A stretch of DNA of 64,000 nt from Collimonas humicola. GTDB taxonomy: Bacteria; Pseudomonadota; Gammaproteobacteria; Burkholderiales; Burkholderiaceae_D. Position numbers and translations under genes: made by a program. Positions 26,816 through 36,483 of the stretch are shown here, piece by piece. Under the pieces are notes generated by a model. It made no database searches. It worked only from the letters and a program-made list of their open reading frames with translations, and had not been told where the DNA came from. The DNA lies in assembly GCF_018304945.1 (NCBI RefSeq), contig NZ_JAGQEE010000004.1, positions 248,001-312,000 of the forward strand, read 5' to 3'. Position 1 is the first letter of the stretch. Each line of letters begins with the position of its first letter.

Positions 26816-28030
26816 TTATTTGAAGTCATGCGCCATTTGCGCCTTCAGCGACATTTTCGCCGCGCTGCGTTCGCACTGGCCGATATAGTCGAGGAAGCAA
26901 GGCGCCGGCGCCAGTCCCTCGCTGAGAAGCCGACGCTCATCGAACACATAATTGAGCCTGGAGAAGCGGCCGTACAGCATCAATGCCTTGTGCAGCATGC
27001 GGGTATTGATAGGCTCGTTGCGTCCCGTCCTCGTGGCGCTGCCTTGCACAGCGTGGCGCACGCCATACGCCAGCGCCATCTGCCGCAATGCGGCTTCCGG
27101 CACCCTTTCGTAAGGCTGCCTCCGCGCAACCGCATTCAAGCCATGGAAGGCTTGCAGCAGCTGTTCCACCATGACGCTGCCGCTGCGTCCCGCCGAGATG
27201 TGATAAACGGAGAAGCCCAGCGTTTCCTTCAGGGTCAGGGCAACTATCGTCCGCGCGCAATAATCGACCGGCACGATATCCAGGCAGGCCGTCGGCGGGC
27301 ACACAAATCGGTTCAGCTGCGAGACCACTTTCAGTATCCAGAAAATGCTGGCCGACGGCTTGCAACCGAGCGAGGAATGACCGACGATGATCGACGGCCG
27401 CAGCGTCACCAGCGGCAGCTGCGGAAAGCGCTCGCGCAACTGATTCTCGGCTTGCGCCTTGGAGGCGGTGTACGGCACCAGATGTGCGCGCTCGACCGGC
27501 AGGCGCAGGCTTTCAGTGACGACCGGCCCGCGCGCCACGCCGCATGCCATGGCCGTGCCGACATACATGAAGCGCCGCAAGCCTGGCAGCCGCGAACAGC
27601 GCTCGGCCAGGCGCATGGTGGCGTCGACATTGATTTCCCAGATATCCGGCCGGTCGGCAAAGGAAGTCACCGCGGCGCCATGGATGACATGGCTGACCCG
27701 GTCCAGCCGCGGATCGGCAAACGCCTGCGCATCTTTCAAGTCAGCCAGGATGATCTGGCTTTCAGAGATGTGCAGCGGCATTTCGGCTGGCGTGAAGCGA
27801 GCGATCGACTCGCGCACCCGGCGTACTCCTTCGGCAGCGCATTCCGCACGAACCAGAAACAGCATTTCCTTGAAGCTTTCGCTGCCGGCCAGTTCGGCCG
27901 CAATCGCGCCGCCGACAAAACCGGTGACGCCGGTAAGGAAAATCCGCGGCGGCGCAGCCGGCAAGCTCGGCGGCGCCGCCTGCTGCTTGTGGCGCAACCA
28001 CTCCGATCTTGGAAACAGATTAAATAGCAT
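26816..28030 (-). CDS. SDR protein of the thioester/fatty-acyl reductase type
   Basis: A 404-residue extended SDR. The NAD(P) motif FLTGVTGFVGGAIAAEL starts near residue 30. The catalytic YxxxK is intact (PYTASKAQAE), and RPSIIVGHS plus the later VDYCARTIVAL follow the male-sterility/thioester-reductase (NAD_binding_4) pattern seen in fatty acyl-CoA reductases and NRPS terminal reductases. Here the domain stands alone with a C-terminal extension of ~120 residues. There are no carrier-protein or synthetase genes nearby. Substrate unknown, possibly an acyl thioester. Confidence 0.78.
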   Translation of the reverse strand: MLFNLFPRSEWLRHKQQAAPPSLPAAPPRIFLTGVTGFVGGAIAAELAGSESFKEMLFLVRAECAAEGVRRVRESIARFTPAEMPLHISESQIILADLKDAQAFADPRLDRVSHVIHGAAVTSFADRPDIWEINVDATMRLAERCSRLPGLRRFMYVGTAMACGVARGPVVTESLRLPVERAHLVPYTASKAQAENQLRERFPQLPLVTLRPSIIVGHSSLGCKPSASIFWILKVVSQLNRFVCPPTACLDIVPVDYCARTIVALTLKETLGFSVYHISAGRSGSVMVEQLLQAFHGLNAVARRQPYERVPEAALRQMALAYGVRHAVQGSATRTGRNEPINTRMLHKALMLYGRFSRLNYVFDERRLLSEGLAPAPCFLDYIGQCERSAAKMSLKAQMAHDFK

Positions 28031-28072
28031 GTTGGCGCACCAGTCTCGATTGGGTCAATTCGGTCAATACGG

Positions 28073-28888
28073 TCAAAATGAATAATTGACGGTCGCAAAT
28101 CCGCTGTAGTTGGTCTTGGCCAGCACCAGCGGGCTATCTGCGGCTTTTTGCATATAATGCGTGGCGCCGAGCATGGTGGACACCGACCAGGTCCGGTTAA
28201 AACTATGAGTCCATACCAACGACGCATTCACCGCGTTCAGGCCGGATTCCGCGGTGTATCGGGCATAGCCGGAATTGCGGCTCTGGATGGCGTTGACGCC
28301 AAAGAAAGCCTGGTTGTACTTGGCATCGCCGAACATGGCGGCAGCGCTGACGCTGACCTTGTCCTTGGCCAGCGCCAGCACGGTGCTGCTGATCTGGGCC
28401 CGGTAGCTGAGGCCGCGTTCGCGGTTGCTGACCGGTTCCGAGATGGCCAGCGACAATGTGCCGATGCGGCCCAGCTTGATGCCGGCCTCGATATTGGCCA
28501 GCACCGCGCCCTTGATGTCGCCCATGCCTTTCAGCTTTGCCGAGCCGGGTTGCAGGCCGTCGTCGGAATCCTTGCGGCCGGCGTCGTAACCGATGGCGGC
28601 GGTGGCGAAAAACATGTCGCTGATGTCGTAGCGGTAGCCGGCGCCTTGCATGGTGTCGAAGAAAAAGCCCGACGGCGTGACGATGTTCAGCACCGGCACC
28701 GGCACCACGCGGTATTCATCGCTGCCGGCATAGCGCGCCATGCCGCCGGCGCCCAGCCCGATCGTCACCTGGCTGTCCTGCAGCCATGATTTGGACGGCG
28801 CCGGCGCCGCCTGCTGCGCCAGCGCCGCGCGCGAGGCCAGGACGCCGTACAGGGTGAGAACGAGGATGGACTTGGTCTGGTGTTTCAT
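28073..28888 (-). CDS. MipA/OmpV-family outer-membrane protein
   Basis: A 271-residue beta-barrel with a signal peptide ending near RAALAQ. The family opening VTIGLGAGGMARYAGSDEYRVVPVP is present, as are alternating strand patterns and a terminal Phe (TVNYSF). MipA scaffolds murein enzymes in E. coli and OmpV is a porin-like protein; which role applies is unclear. It is divergent from an RstAB-like two-component system across 216 bases and is a plausible target of that regulator. Confidence 0.9.
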   Translation of the reverse strand: MKHQTKSILVLTLYGVLASRAALAQQAAPAPSKSWLQDSQVTIGLGAGGMARYAGSDEYRVVPVPVLNIVTPSGFFFDTMQGAGYRYDISDMFFATAAIGYDAGRKDSDDGLQPGSAKLKGMGDIKGAVLANIEAGIKLGRIGTLSLAISEPVSNRERGLSYRAQISSTVLALAKDKVSVSAAAMFGDAKYNQAFFGVNAIQSRNSGYARYTAESGLNAVNASLVWTHSFNRTWSVSTMLGATHYMQKAADSPLVLAKTNYSGFATVNYSF

Positions 28889-29104
28889 TGTTTCTCCGGG
28901 TTAAGTGGCGCAAATTTGCAGTGCAGATGCATGCGGCAAATTCGCAAGGCATTTCACAGGGCACATTGTCGACACGCCGGAGCCGCGCGTCTGTGAAGCA
29001 TTGGTAGCGAATATGTGTGAATCCGTGGCATTTATGTGTTTGTTTGTAATCGGGTCATCGGCAGCCGGAGCCAGACGCTATGATGAAAAAAAGGAAAAAA
29101 TGGC

Positions 29105-29803
29105 ATGAAGAAGGTTTTATTGATTGAAGACGATGCGCGGCTTGCCGAATTGATATCGGAATACCTGTGCCGCTACGATTTTGAAGTGGCGCTGGTGCTG
29201 CGCGGCGACCTGGCGCTGGACGCCATCGCGCGCGAACAGCCGGATGTGGTGGTGCTGGACCTGATGCTGCCCGGCATGGACGGCATGGATATCTGCCGCG
29301 CCATCCGCAAGACCTCGGCGCTGCCGGTGCTGATGCTGACCGCCCGCGCCGACATTTTCGACCAGGTCGCCGGCCTCGAAATCGGCGCCGACGACTATAT
29401 GCTCAAGCCGGTGGAACCGCGCCTGCTGCTGGCGCGCTTGCGCGTCATCCTGCGCTGGATGGACTTGCGCAACCAGCCGGCGCGCGGCACCCTGCTGCAA
29501 TTCGGCGAGCTGGAGGTCGACCTGTCGGCGCGCCAGGTGTGCTGGAAAGGCGAGGAAATCGATCTCAAGACCGCCGACTACAATCTGTTCGTGATCCTGG
29601 TGCAGGCCGCAGGCAAGGTCCTGAGTCGCGACGAGCTGCTCAAGCGCTGGCGCGGCATCGGCTTCGACGGCCTCGACCGCACCGTGGACGTCAGCATTTC
29701 GCGCCTGCGCAAATGCTTCGACGACGACGCCAACGAACCGCGCAAGATCAAGACCGTGTGGGGGCGCGGCTATCTGTTCAGCCCCATCGCCTGGGACGAA
29801 TAA
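29105..29803 (+). CDS. OmpR-family response regulator (RstA-like)
   Basis: A 232-residue two-domain regulator. The receiver domain (1-~118) has the acidic pocket EDD at 8-10, phospho-acceptor Asp52 in VVLDLMLPGMDG, and Lys in YMLKPVEPR. The winged-helix DNA-binding domain (~130-230) has DGLDRTVDVSISRLRKC and the final KTVWGRGYLF. The stop overlaps the kinase start by one base. The closest well-known relatives are RstA-type regulators. A run of A/G bases before the ATG includes AAGGAAAAAA. Confidence 0.92.
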   Translation: MKKVLLIEDDARLAELISEYLCRYDFEVALVLRGDLALDAIAREQPDVVVLDLMLPGMDGMDICRAIRKTSALPVLMLTARADIFDQVAGLEIGADDYMLKPVEPRLLLARLRVILRWMDLRNQPARGTLLQFGELEVDLSARQVCWKGEEIDLKTADYNLFVILVQAAGKVLSRDELLKRWRGIGFDGLDRTVDVSISRLRKCFDDDANEPRKIKTVWGRGYLFSPIAWDE

Positions 29804-31143
29804 TGCTAAGGATACTGATACGCCTGTACCTGACCGTCGCCGTGCTGCTGCTCCTGTCGATCGTGTTCGTGCAAAAGGGTTTCCCCTATCTGTTCTCGAC
29901 GCACCTGACGACGCAGATGCATAGCGAATACGCCAGCGAAGCGATGCTGCTGCGCGACTACCTCGGCCCACTCGATGAAAGTAACCGGCAGGCCAGGCTG
30001 GACAGCATGAACCGTTCCAATGGGCAGCGCTACCGCCGCCTGTCCGAAGAACAGAAGCGCGCGCTGTCGCCGGCCACCCGTCAGGATCTTGCGCAATACG
30101 GCCTGGCATGGAGCGGCGGCGGCGACATCAACCGCACGAATGTCTACATCGCGCTGAATGACGGCGATCTGGTGGAGGTCCATCCGCTTATTCCCGACTG
30201 GATGGAGATGCTCGCCTATGTGATCATTTTCAGCGTCATGCTGGGAGCGATACTGGTATGGCTGACGCCGCACTGGCGCGACCTGGAAAAACTGCGCATC
30301 GCCGCCGCCCGCTTTGGCGACGGTGCGCTCGACGCACGCGCCAAGCTGTCCGAGAATTCCTCGATCAAGCAGCTGTGCTCCTATTTCAACAACATGGCCG
30401 ACCGCATCGGCGCCCTGATCACTGCGCAAAGGGACATGGTCAACGCCGCTTCGCACGAGCTGCGCACGCCGCTGGCGCGGCTCGAGTTCGGCCTGGTCAA
30501 CCTGATGGACACCACCGAAGACAGCAAGACCCACAAACGCATCCAGGCCATGCGCAAGGACGTCGAGGAACTGGATATCCTGGTCGGCGAGCTGCTGACG
30601 CTGAGCATGCTGGAGCAGGCAACGGTGCCGGAAAGCAGGGAAAAAATCATGCTGGAGGATTTCCTGCGTTCCGCCGCCGGCGTCACCGATGAAGAACTCG
30701 GCCTGCGCCGCTGCACTGTCGTCTGGCAGATCGCGCCCGCCATGCGGGAGATCGTGATCGAGCCGCGCAGCCTTGGACGCGCCTTTTCCAACCTGCTGCA
30801 GAATGCCTTGCGCTACACCCGCAGCACCATCCGGGTGCGGGCCGAGCCAGGCGCCGCTTCGTGGAAACTGATTGTGGAAGACGACGGCGTCGGCATTCCG
30901 GAAAATGACCGGGAACGGATTTTCGAACCGTTCTACCGGCTCGACCGCAGCCGCGACCGCGCCACCGGCGGCTACGGACTAGGACTGGCGATCGTCAAGA
31001 AAATTGCGGAGCGCCTTGGCGGCGGAGTACGAGTCACGGGTTCGGAACTGGGCGGCGCGATGTTCATACTGCACTTCCCGTTACGCAGCGAACAGAGCCA
31101 CCCATCTCTATCACCTTTACTTATTCCAGATAAGGCAAACTGA
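29803..31143 (+). CDS. Sensor histidine kinase (RstB-like)
   Basis: A 446-residue membrane kinase. There are two membrane helices (~5-25 and ~136-155) flanking a ~110-residue periplasmic sensor. A HAMP linker is followed by the phospho-acceptor His218 in NAASHELRTPLARLEF. The C-terminal ATPase domain has the N box (NLLQNALRYT), G1 (VEDDGVGIP), F box and G2 (GGYGLGLAIVKKI). The start at 29803 overlaps the regulator's stop (TAATG); the frame is open further upstream, but that part lies inside the regulator gene. Signal unknown. Confidence 0.92.
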   Translation: MLRILIRLYLTVAVLLLLSIVFVQKGFPYLFSTHLTTQMHSEYASEAMLLRDYLGPLDESNRQARLDSMNRSNGQRYRRLSEEQKRALSPATRQDLAQYGLAWSGGGDINRTNVYIALNDGDLVEVHPLIPDWMEMLAYVIIFSVMLGAILVWLTPHWRDLEKLRIAAARFGDGALDARAKLSENSSIKQLCSYFNNMADRIGALITAQRDMVNAASHELRTPLARLEFGLVNLMDTTEDSKTHKRIQAMRKDVEELDILVGELLTLSMLEQATVPESREKIMLEDFLRSAAGVTDEELGLRRCTVVWQIAPAMREIVIEPRSLGRAFSNLLQNALRYTRSTIRVRAEPGAASWKLIVEDDGVGIPENDRERIFEPFYRLDRSRDRATGGYGLGLAIVKKIAERLGGGVRVTGSELGGAMFILHFPLRSEQSHPSLSPLLIPDKAN

Positions 31144-31203
31144 CAGAGATCAGCCACGGCAATCGCCCCGAAACCCAGCATCCATGCGATAAACGGGCAC
31201 AAA

Positions 31204-31233
31204 CCGCCGGGCCGCGCCGCGGCGGCATTTTTT
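31204..31233 (+). terminator. Probable terminator after the two-component operon
   Basis: The GC hairpin GCCGC-GCC-GCGGC (31211-31223), or the alternative outer pairing CCGCC/GGCGG (31204-31225), is followed by six Ts at 31228-31233. Confidence 0.55.
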
Positions 31234-31317
31234 ACTTTTAATATCCATACTATTTCCCTGGCGAATCACACAGGTGCGCGCTAGAATCCCAAGACAAAAT
31301 TTGGGAGGATTTGACCT

Positions 31318-34011
31318 GTGATGTGCACTACCCGTCGTTTCACACTAGCTGCTCTCGCCCTCAGCATCTCATCATTCAACGCCGCAGCGGCGACCCCGAA
31401 TGACACAGCACCGCTGGGAAAACTACCGCGCTGGGCCCAGCCCCTGGCGTATCAGCTCGACTTGCGCGTCGACCCGCAGCAGTCTGCCTACAGCGGCAGC
31501 GCCACCATCGACCTCGAACTCAAGCAAGCCGCCGATCACCTGTGGCTGCACGGCCAGGACCTGAGCGTCGGCAAAGTCAGCCTGGCCGACAGCGCGAACC
31601 ATGTCCATGCCGCGCAATACAAGGTTGCCGCGAAAAAGGAAGGCGTCGCCACTGTGGAGTTCGGCCAGACGCTGCCGGCCGGCCGCTATCGCATGACGCT
31701 GGAGTACAGCGCGCCGTTCAACCAGCAGCTGGAAGGCGTATACAAAGTCAGCAGCCAGGGCGCGCCCTATGTCATCACGCAGATGGAAGCGATCAGCGCG
31801 CGCTATGCGTTCCCCGGTTTCGACGAGCCGTCTTTCAAGACCCCCTTCACGCTCAGCCTGACCGTGCCGGAAAGCCAGGTCGCGGTCGCCAACACCCGGC
31901 AAGTGGCGGAACAGAAGCTCGACAAGGGCTGGCGCAAGCTCAGTTTTGCCGCCACCAAACCGCTGCCGACCTATCTGGTGGCCTTCGCGGTCGGTCCGTG
32001 GGACGTGGTCGGCGGACCGCAGATTCCGGCGACCCAATGGCGCGCCCAGGCGACGCCGCTGCGCGGCATTGCGCCGCACGGCGAAGGCGAGCGCATCAAG
32101 CCGGCGCTGGCGCAGACCCCGGCCATCATCACTGCGCTGGAAGACTATTTCGGCTTCGGCTATCCCTTCGACAAGGTGGATTTGCTGGCAGCGCCCGACT
32201 TTGCCGCCGGCGCCATGGAAAATCCCGGCCTGGTCACCTTCCGCGATTACCTGATGCTGCTGGACGCCAACTCGCCGGCGCAAAATGTGCGCAGCTCGTT
32301 CAACGTCAACGCCCATGAACTGGCACACCAATGGTTCGGCGATACCGTCACCATGCCATGGTGGGACGACCTGTGGCTGAACGAAGCGTTCGCCACCTGG
32401 ATGCAAGCCAAGATCACCCAGCAGCTGCATCCGGAATACCGCGCCGACCTGGGACTGATCAGCGGCGCCAACTACGCCATGCAAAGCGACAGCCTGGTCA
32501 GCGTGCGCAAGATCCGCCAGCCGATCACCGGCAACGGCGATATCGATACGGCTTTCGACGGCATCACCTACGAGAAAGGCGCCGCGGTCCTGAACATGTT
32601 CGAACGCTACCTCGGCGCGGACACTTTCCGCCAGGGCGTGCGCGCCTATATCAAGCAGCATCAGTTTGCCAGCGCCACCGCGGACGACCTGGTGAGCGCG
32701 CTGGCCAAGGCTTCCGGCAAGGACCCGCGCTTTGCCAAGGCCATGCAAAGCTTTCTCGACCAGGCCGGCGTGCCGCTGGTCGACACCGCGCTCAGCATGG
32801 AAAACGGCAAGGCCGTGCTGCATCTGAAACAGCAGCGCTACCTGCCGCTCGGCTCCAGCGGCGACGCCCAGCGGCTGTGGGGCATCCCGGTCTGCGTGCG
32901 CTATAGCATTGCCGGCGGCGACGCCAGGACGCAATGCGAACTGCTGGACCAGGCACAAGGCAAGATGGAGCTGCCCGGCGCCACCGCCGGCAGCTGGTAC
33001 ATGCCGAATGCAGACGCCGCCGGCTACTACCGTTTCGATATGGCGCGCGACGACCTGGCGCGCCTGACCAGCAACCTGGCGCAGCTGCCGGACACCGAAC
33101 AGCTGGCCTACGCAGACGCCGTCAATGCCGGCTTCGGCCGCGGCGACCTGGATGCCGCCGCGGTGCTGGCGGCCGCGCCGCGCCTGGCGCAATCGAACAC
33201 GCGCGAAGTGGCGACGGCCCTGATTCCCACCCTCAGGTGGCTGGCGAAATACGAAGTCCGCAGCGACGCCCAGCGCAATCGCCTGACCGACCTGGCGCGT
33301 ACAATGTATCTGCCGCGACTGCAGCAGCTCGGCTACCAGCGCCGCGCCGGCGAAAGCCAGGACGATGCGCTGCTGCGCGCAGCGCTGGCCCAGTTCCTGG
33401 CGCTCGACGTCAAGTTGCCTGAAGTACGCCAGGCCCTGCTGCTGCAAGGTGACAAGGCACTGGAGAAAAACGCCGACGGCAAGCTCGACCTGGCGGCAGC
33501 CAATCCTGACCTGCTGCGTGCCGTGCTGTCGGTCGCCGCGCAAGAACAAGGGACGCCGGCAGTCGACGTCCTGATCAAGGCACTCGGCAGCACCAGCGAA
33601 CCGGCGCAGCGCATGGCGATCCTGAGCGGCCTGGGCGCCGCCACCGCCTCGGCCAGCGCCCAGCGCGCACGCAACCTGGCGCTGGACCCGCTGGTCAAGG
33701 TCGGCGAAATGAGCACCTTGCTGCGCGCCAGCAGGGAAGACGGCGAAGGCCGCGAAGCGCTGTGGAAGTGGTTTACACTCAACCATGAACAATTGATCAA
33801 ACGCAGCGGCGAAACGTCCGGCGGCCGCTTGCCGGACCTGGTGGCCGGCGACAGCTGTTCGCAAAGCGAGGCCGACCGCCTGAGCGCCTTCTTCCAGCCG
33901 TTGCTGGGACAGTTGCCGGGCGCCGACCGCGGCCTGGCGCAAACCCGTGAAAAGACCCTGCTATGCACGGCCTTGCGCGAAAAACAAGATCCGGCGGCGA
34001 TATTGCGGTAA
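31318..34011 (+). CDS. Exported M1-family aminopeptidase
   Basis: An 897-residue zinc aminopeptidase. A signal peptide (about residues 1-25, ending NAAAA) predicts periplasmic or outer location. The GAMEN substrate motif precedes the zinc site HELAH (residues 333-337), and Glu356 completes HExxH-x18-E in LWLNEAFAT. A C-terminal ERAP1-like helical domain occupies the last ~380 residues. GGGAGG at 31303-31308 fits a GTG start at 31318 (spacing 9); the ATG one codon later is possible. The M13 peptidase follows 97 bases downstream, making a pair of exported zinc peptidases. Confidence 0.93.
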   Translation: MMCTTRRFTLAALALSISSFNAAAATPNDTAPLGKLPRWAQPLAYQLDLRVDPQQSAYSGSATIDLELKQAADHLWLHGQDLSVGKVSLADSANHVHAAQYKVAAKKEGVATVEFGQTLPAGRYRMTLEYSAPFNQQLEGVYKVSSQGAPYVITQMEAISARYAFPGFDEPSFKTPFTLSLTVPESQVAVANTRQVAEQKLDKGWRKLSFAATKPLPTYLVAFAVGPWDVVGGPQIPATQWRAQATPLRGIAPHGEGERIKPALAQTPAIITALEDYFGFGYPFDKVDLLAAPDFAAGAMENPGLVTFRDYLMLLDANSPAQNVRSSFNVNAHELAHQWFGDTVTMPWWDDLWLNEAFATWMQAKITQQLHPEYRADLGLISGANYAMQSDSLVSVRKIRQPITGNGDIDTAFDGITYEKGAAVLNMFERYLGADTFRQGVRAYIKQHQFASATADDLVSALAKASGKDPRFAKAMQSFLDQAGVPLVDTALSMENGKAVLHLKQQRYLPLGSSGDAQRLWGIPVCVRYSIAGGDARTQCELLDQAQGKMELPGATAGSWYMPNADAAGYYRFDMARDDLARLTSNLAQLPDTEQLAYADAVNAGFGRGDLDAAAVLAAAPRLAQSNTREVATALIPTLRWLAKYEVRSDAQRNRLTDLARTMYLPRLQQLGYQRRAGESQDDALLRAALAQFLALDVKLPEVRQALLLQGDKALEKNADGKLDLAAANPDLLRAVLSVAAQEQGTPAVDVLIKALGSTSEPAQRMAILSGLGAATASASAQRARNLALDPLVKVGEMSTLLRASREDGEGREALWKWFTLNHEQLIKRSGETSGGRLPDLVAGDSCSQSEADRLSAFFQPLLGQLPGADRGLAQTREKTLLCTALREKQDPAAILR

Positions 34012-34108
34012 AGGATGGACAAGAAAATAAACAGGGATTTGCAATAGCTTTATAGAATGCCTTACCAGGCTGTTTTTTCCGATGACTTCTCATAAGGATT
34101 ACCTACTC

Positions 34109-36190
34109 GTGAAACGCTCTCTCATCTGTGCAGCTGTGCTGACACTGGTTGCCGGCTATACCTGCTCCACCGCCAGTTTTGCCCAAACACCCCGTACCGT
34201 CGCTGCCGCAGCCATGACAAGCTCGGGCAAGCAGGTCAGCGGCATCGACATGGCGAACGCCGACCTGACGGTGCGCCCGCAGGACGATTTCTACAGCTAC
34301 GTCAACGGCGCGTGGCTGAAGAAAACCGAAATCCCGGCCGACAAGTCGTCGTGGGGCGCCTTCTATGAGCTGCGCGAAAACTCGCTGAACCAGCTGCACA
34401 CCATCGTCGATGCCGTCAGCGCGGAAAAAGACCTGAAGGCTGGCTCCAACAAGCAAAAGATCGCCGACCTGTATGCCAGCTACATGGATGAGCCGGCGCT
34501 CGAAAAACTCGGCATCAAGCCGCTTGAAGCAGAGTTCGCCAGAGTCGACGCCTTGAAGGACAAGAAACAGATCCCGGGCCTGATCGCCCATCTGAACAGC
34601 ATCGGCGTCACTGCTCCCTACGACCTTGGCATCCACCAGGACGCCAAGGATTCGAGCAAGGTCATCGCCGACCTCGGCCAGAGCGGCCTCGGCTTGCCTG
34701 ACCGCGACTACTACCTGAAAGCCGACGACGCCAAGCTGAAAGATACGCTGGCCAAGTACCGCGCCCATGTCGAAACCATGCTGGCCAAGTCCGGCGACAA
34801 GGCCGCGAAGAAAAACGCCGCCAGCATCGTCGCCCTGGAAACCGCGCTGGCCAAGATACAATGGACCAAGGTCGAGCTGCGCGATCCGGTGAAAGCTTAC
34901 AACCGGGTGGAACTGAACCAGCTGCACACGCTGGCGCCGCATTTCGAGTGGGACGGCTACCTGGCCGGCGCCGGCCTGAAAGACAAGGTCAGCTACCTGG
35001 TGATCAGCCAGCCGACCTACATCAAGGGCCTCGACAAGATCCTGCAGGACACCCCGCTGCCGGTCTGGAAAGCGTATTTCAAATGGCATGTGCTGAGCAG
35101 CTACGCATCCCAGCTGTCGAAAGAATATGTCGACCAGAACTTCGCGTTCAAGGGCACTGTCCTGCGCGGCGTGCCGCAAAACGAGCCACGCTGGAAACGC
35201 GGCATCAATGTGGTGGAAGCCGGCATCGGCGAAGGCCTGGGCCAGCTCTATGTCGAGCAGTTCTTCCCGCCTGAGAACAAGGCGCGCATGGAAAAACTGG
35301 TGGCCAACCTGATCGCTGCCTACAACCAAAGCATCGACGGCCTGGACTGGATGGGTCCCGACACCAAGAAGCAGGCGCAAAAGAAATTGTCGACCCTGAT
35401 GCTGAAGATCGGCTATCCCGACAAGTGGCGCGATTATTCGGGCTTGGACATCAAGCGTGACGACCTGGTCGGCAACACGATGCGCGCCAGCGAATTCGAG
35501 TTCAAGCGCAATATCGACAAGCTGGGCAAGCCGGTCGACCGCGCAGAATGGGGCATGACGCCGCAGACCGTGAACGCCTACTACAACCCGGAACTCAACG
35601 AAATCGTGTTCCCGGCAGCCATCCTGCAGCCGCCGTTCTTCAATGCCAACGCGGATGACGCAGTCAACTACGGCGGCATCGGCGGCGTGATCGGCCATGA
35701 AATCAGCCATGGCTTCGACGACCAGGGCAGCCAGTATGATGAAATCGGCAACCTGCGCGACTGGTGGACCAAGGAAGACCACGAGAAATTCGCAATCAAG
35801 ACCAAGGCCCTGGTGCAGCAATACAATGCCTACAGCCCGGTCCCCGGCTACAAGGTCAACGGTGAACTGACCCTGGGCGAGAACATCGCCGACAACTCCG
35901 GCCTGGCGATCGCCTACAAGGCTTACCACCTGTCGCTGGACGGCAAGACCCCGCCGGTGATCGACGGCCTCACCGGCGACCAGCGCCTGTACCTGGGCTG
36001 GGGCCAGGTATGGCGCGGCAAGGTGCGCGATGCGCAAGCGATCGTGTACGTGAAAACCGATCCGCACTCGCCGCCGCGCTTCCGCGGCAACGGCACGCTG
36101 GGCAACCAGCCTGGCTTCTACAGCGCCTTTGACGTCAAGCCGGGCGACAAGATGTATCTGCCGCCTGAGCAACGCGTCATCATGTGGTAA
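34109..36190 (+). CDS. Exported M13-family metallopeptidase (neprilysin/PepO-like)
   Basis: A 693-residue zinc endopeptidase of the neprilysin family. I prefer the GTG start at 34109 because AAGGA lies 10 bases before it and a clean signal peptide (KRSLICAAVLTLVAGYTCSTASFAQ) begins there. An in-frame ATG at 34082 has no ribosome site. The catalytic motif is HEISH (530-534) in GGVIGHEISHGFDDQG, and the third ligand is Glu591 in GENIADNSG with Asp595. NAYYNP substrate-loop and the terminal RVIMW are typical. Usually cleaves short peptides. Confidence 0.93.
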   Translation: MKRSLICAAVLTLVAGYTCSTASFAQTPRTVAAAAMTSSGKQVSGIDMANADLTVRPQDDFYSYVNGAWLKKTEIPADKSSWGAFYELRENSLNQLHTIVDAVSAEKDLKAGSNKQKIADLYASYMDEPALEKLGIKPLEAEFARVDALKDKKQIPGLIAHLNSIGVTAPYDLGIHQDAKDSSKVIADLGQSGLGLPDRDYYLKADDAKLKDTLAKYRAHVETMLAKSGDKAAKKNAASIVALETALAKIQWTKVELRDPVKAYNRVELNQLHTLAPHFEWDGYLAGAGLKDKVSYLVISQPTYIKGLDKILQDTPLPVWKAYFKWHVLSSYASQLSKEYVDQNFAFKGTVLRGVPQNEPRWKRGINVVEAGIGEGLGQLYVEQFFPPENKARMEKLVANLIAAYNQSIDGLDWMGPDTKKQAQKKLSTLMLKIGYPDKWRDYSGLDIKRDDLVGNTMRASEFEFKRNIDKLGKPVDRAEWGMTPQTVNAYYNPELNEIVFPAAILQPPFFNANADDAVNYGGIGGVIGHEISHGFDDQGSQYDEIGNLRDWWTKEDHEKFAIKTKALVQQYNAYSPVPGYKVNGELTLGENIADNSGLAIAYKAYHLSLDGKTPPVIDGLTGDQRLYLGWGQVWRGKVRDAQAIVYVKTDPHSPPRFRGNGTLGNQPGFYSAFDVKPGDKMYLPPEQRVIMW

Positions 36191-36209
36191 CGACCTGACG
36201 CAGCAAGCC

Positions 36210-36240
36210 AAAAGCCACCGGTCATGCCGGTGGCTTTTTT
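36210..36240 (+). terminator. Rho-independent terminator after the M13 peptidase gene
   Basis: AAAAGCCACCGG (36210-36221) pairs perfectly with CCGGTGGCTTTT (36227-36238), continuing into a six-T run. Confidence 0.9.
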
Positions 36241-36483
36241 ATTTTGCGCTTGAGTCACGGGCGGCGCCCGCACCGTCGCATTGCCCGTCTTCATGCGCCG
36301 CGCCTATTCCGGCAACGAAGGGAAAAATCATTTCCACCCAGCAATCACTAACTACTGTCAACATGACCTCTTCTTTTGTTTTCTTCTAGTGATATATCTA
36401 TAATACGCAGCGGCGCCATGCGAGAAGGCATGATTTATGCTCGCTCCATTGCATCGCTTGATCAACATCAGAAAGTCGCAATC

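Noticed and set aside
26828-28027. Plus-strand 399-codon open frame over the SDR gene
   Set aside because: The minus strand carries the Rossmann and YxxxK motifs; the plus-strand product is Arg/His-rich without domains.
29539-29802. Upstream extension of the histidine kinase frame
   Set aside because: Lies inside the response-regulator gene in another frame; the coupled ATG at 29803 is the proper start.
31423-33942. Very long open frame on the strand opposite the M1 peptidase
   Set aside because: High-GC antisense shadow; the plus-strand protein has all catalytic motifs and the antisense translation has no domain pattern.
34103-36211. Full-length open frame opposite the M13 peptidase gene
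   Set aside because: Same GC-driven shadowing; no signal, motif or ribosome site.
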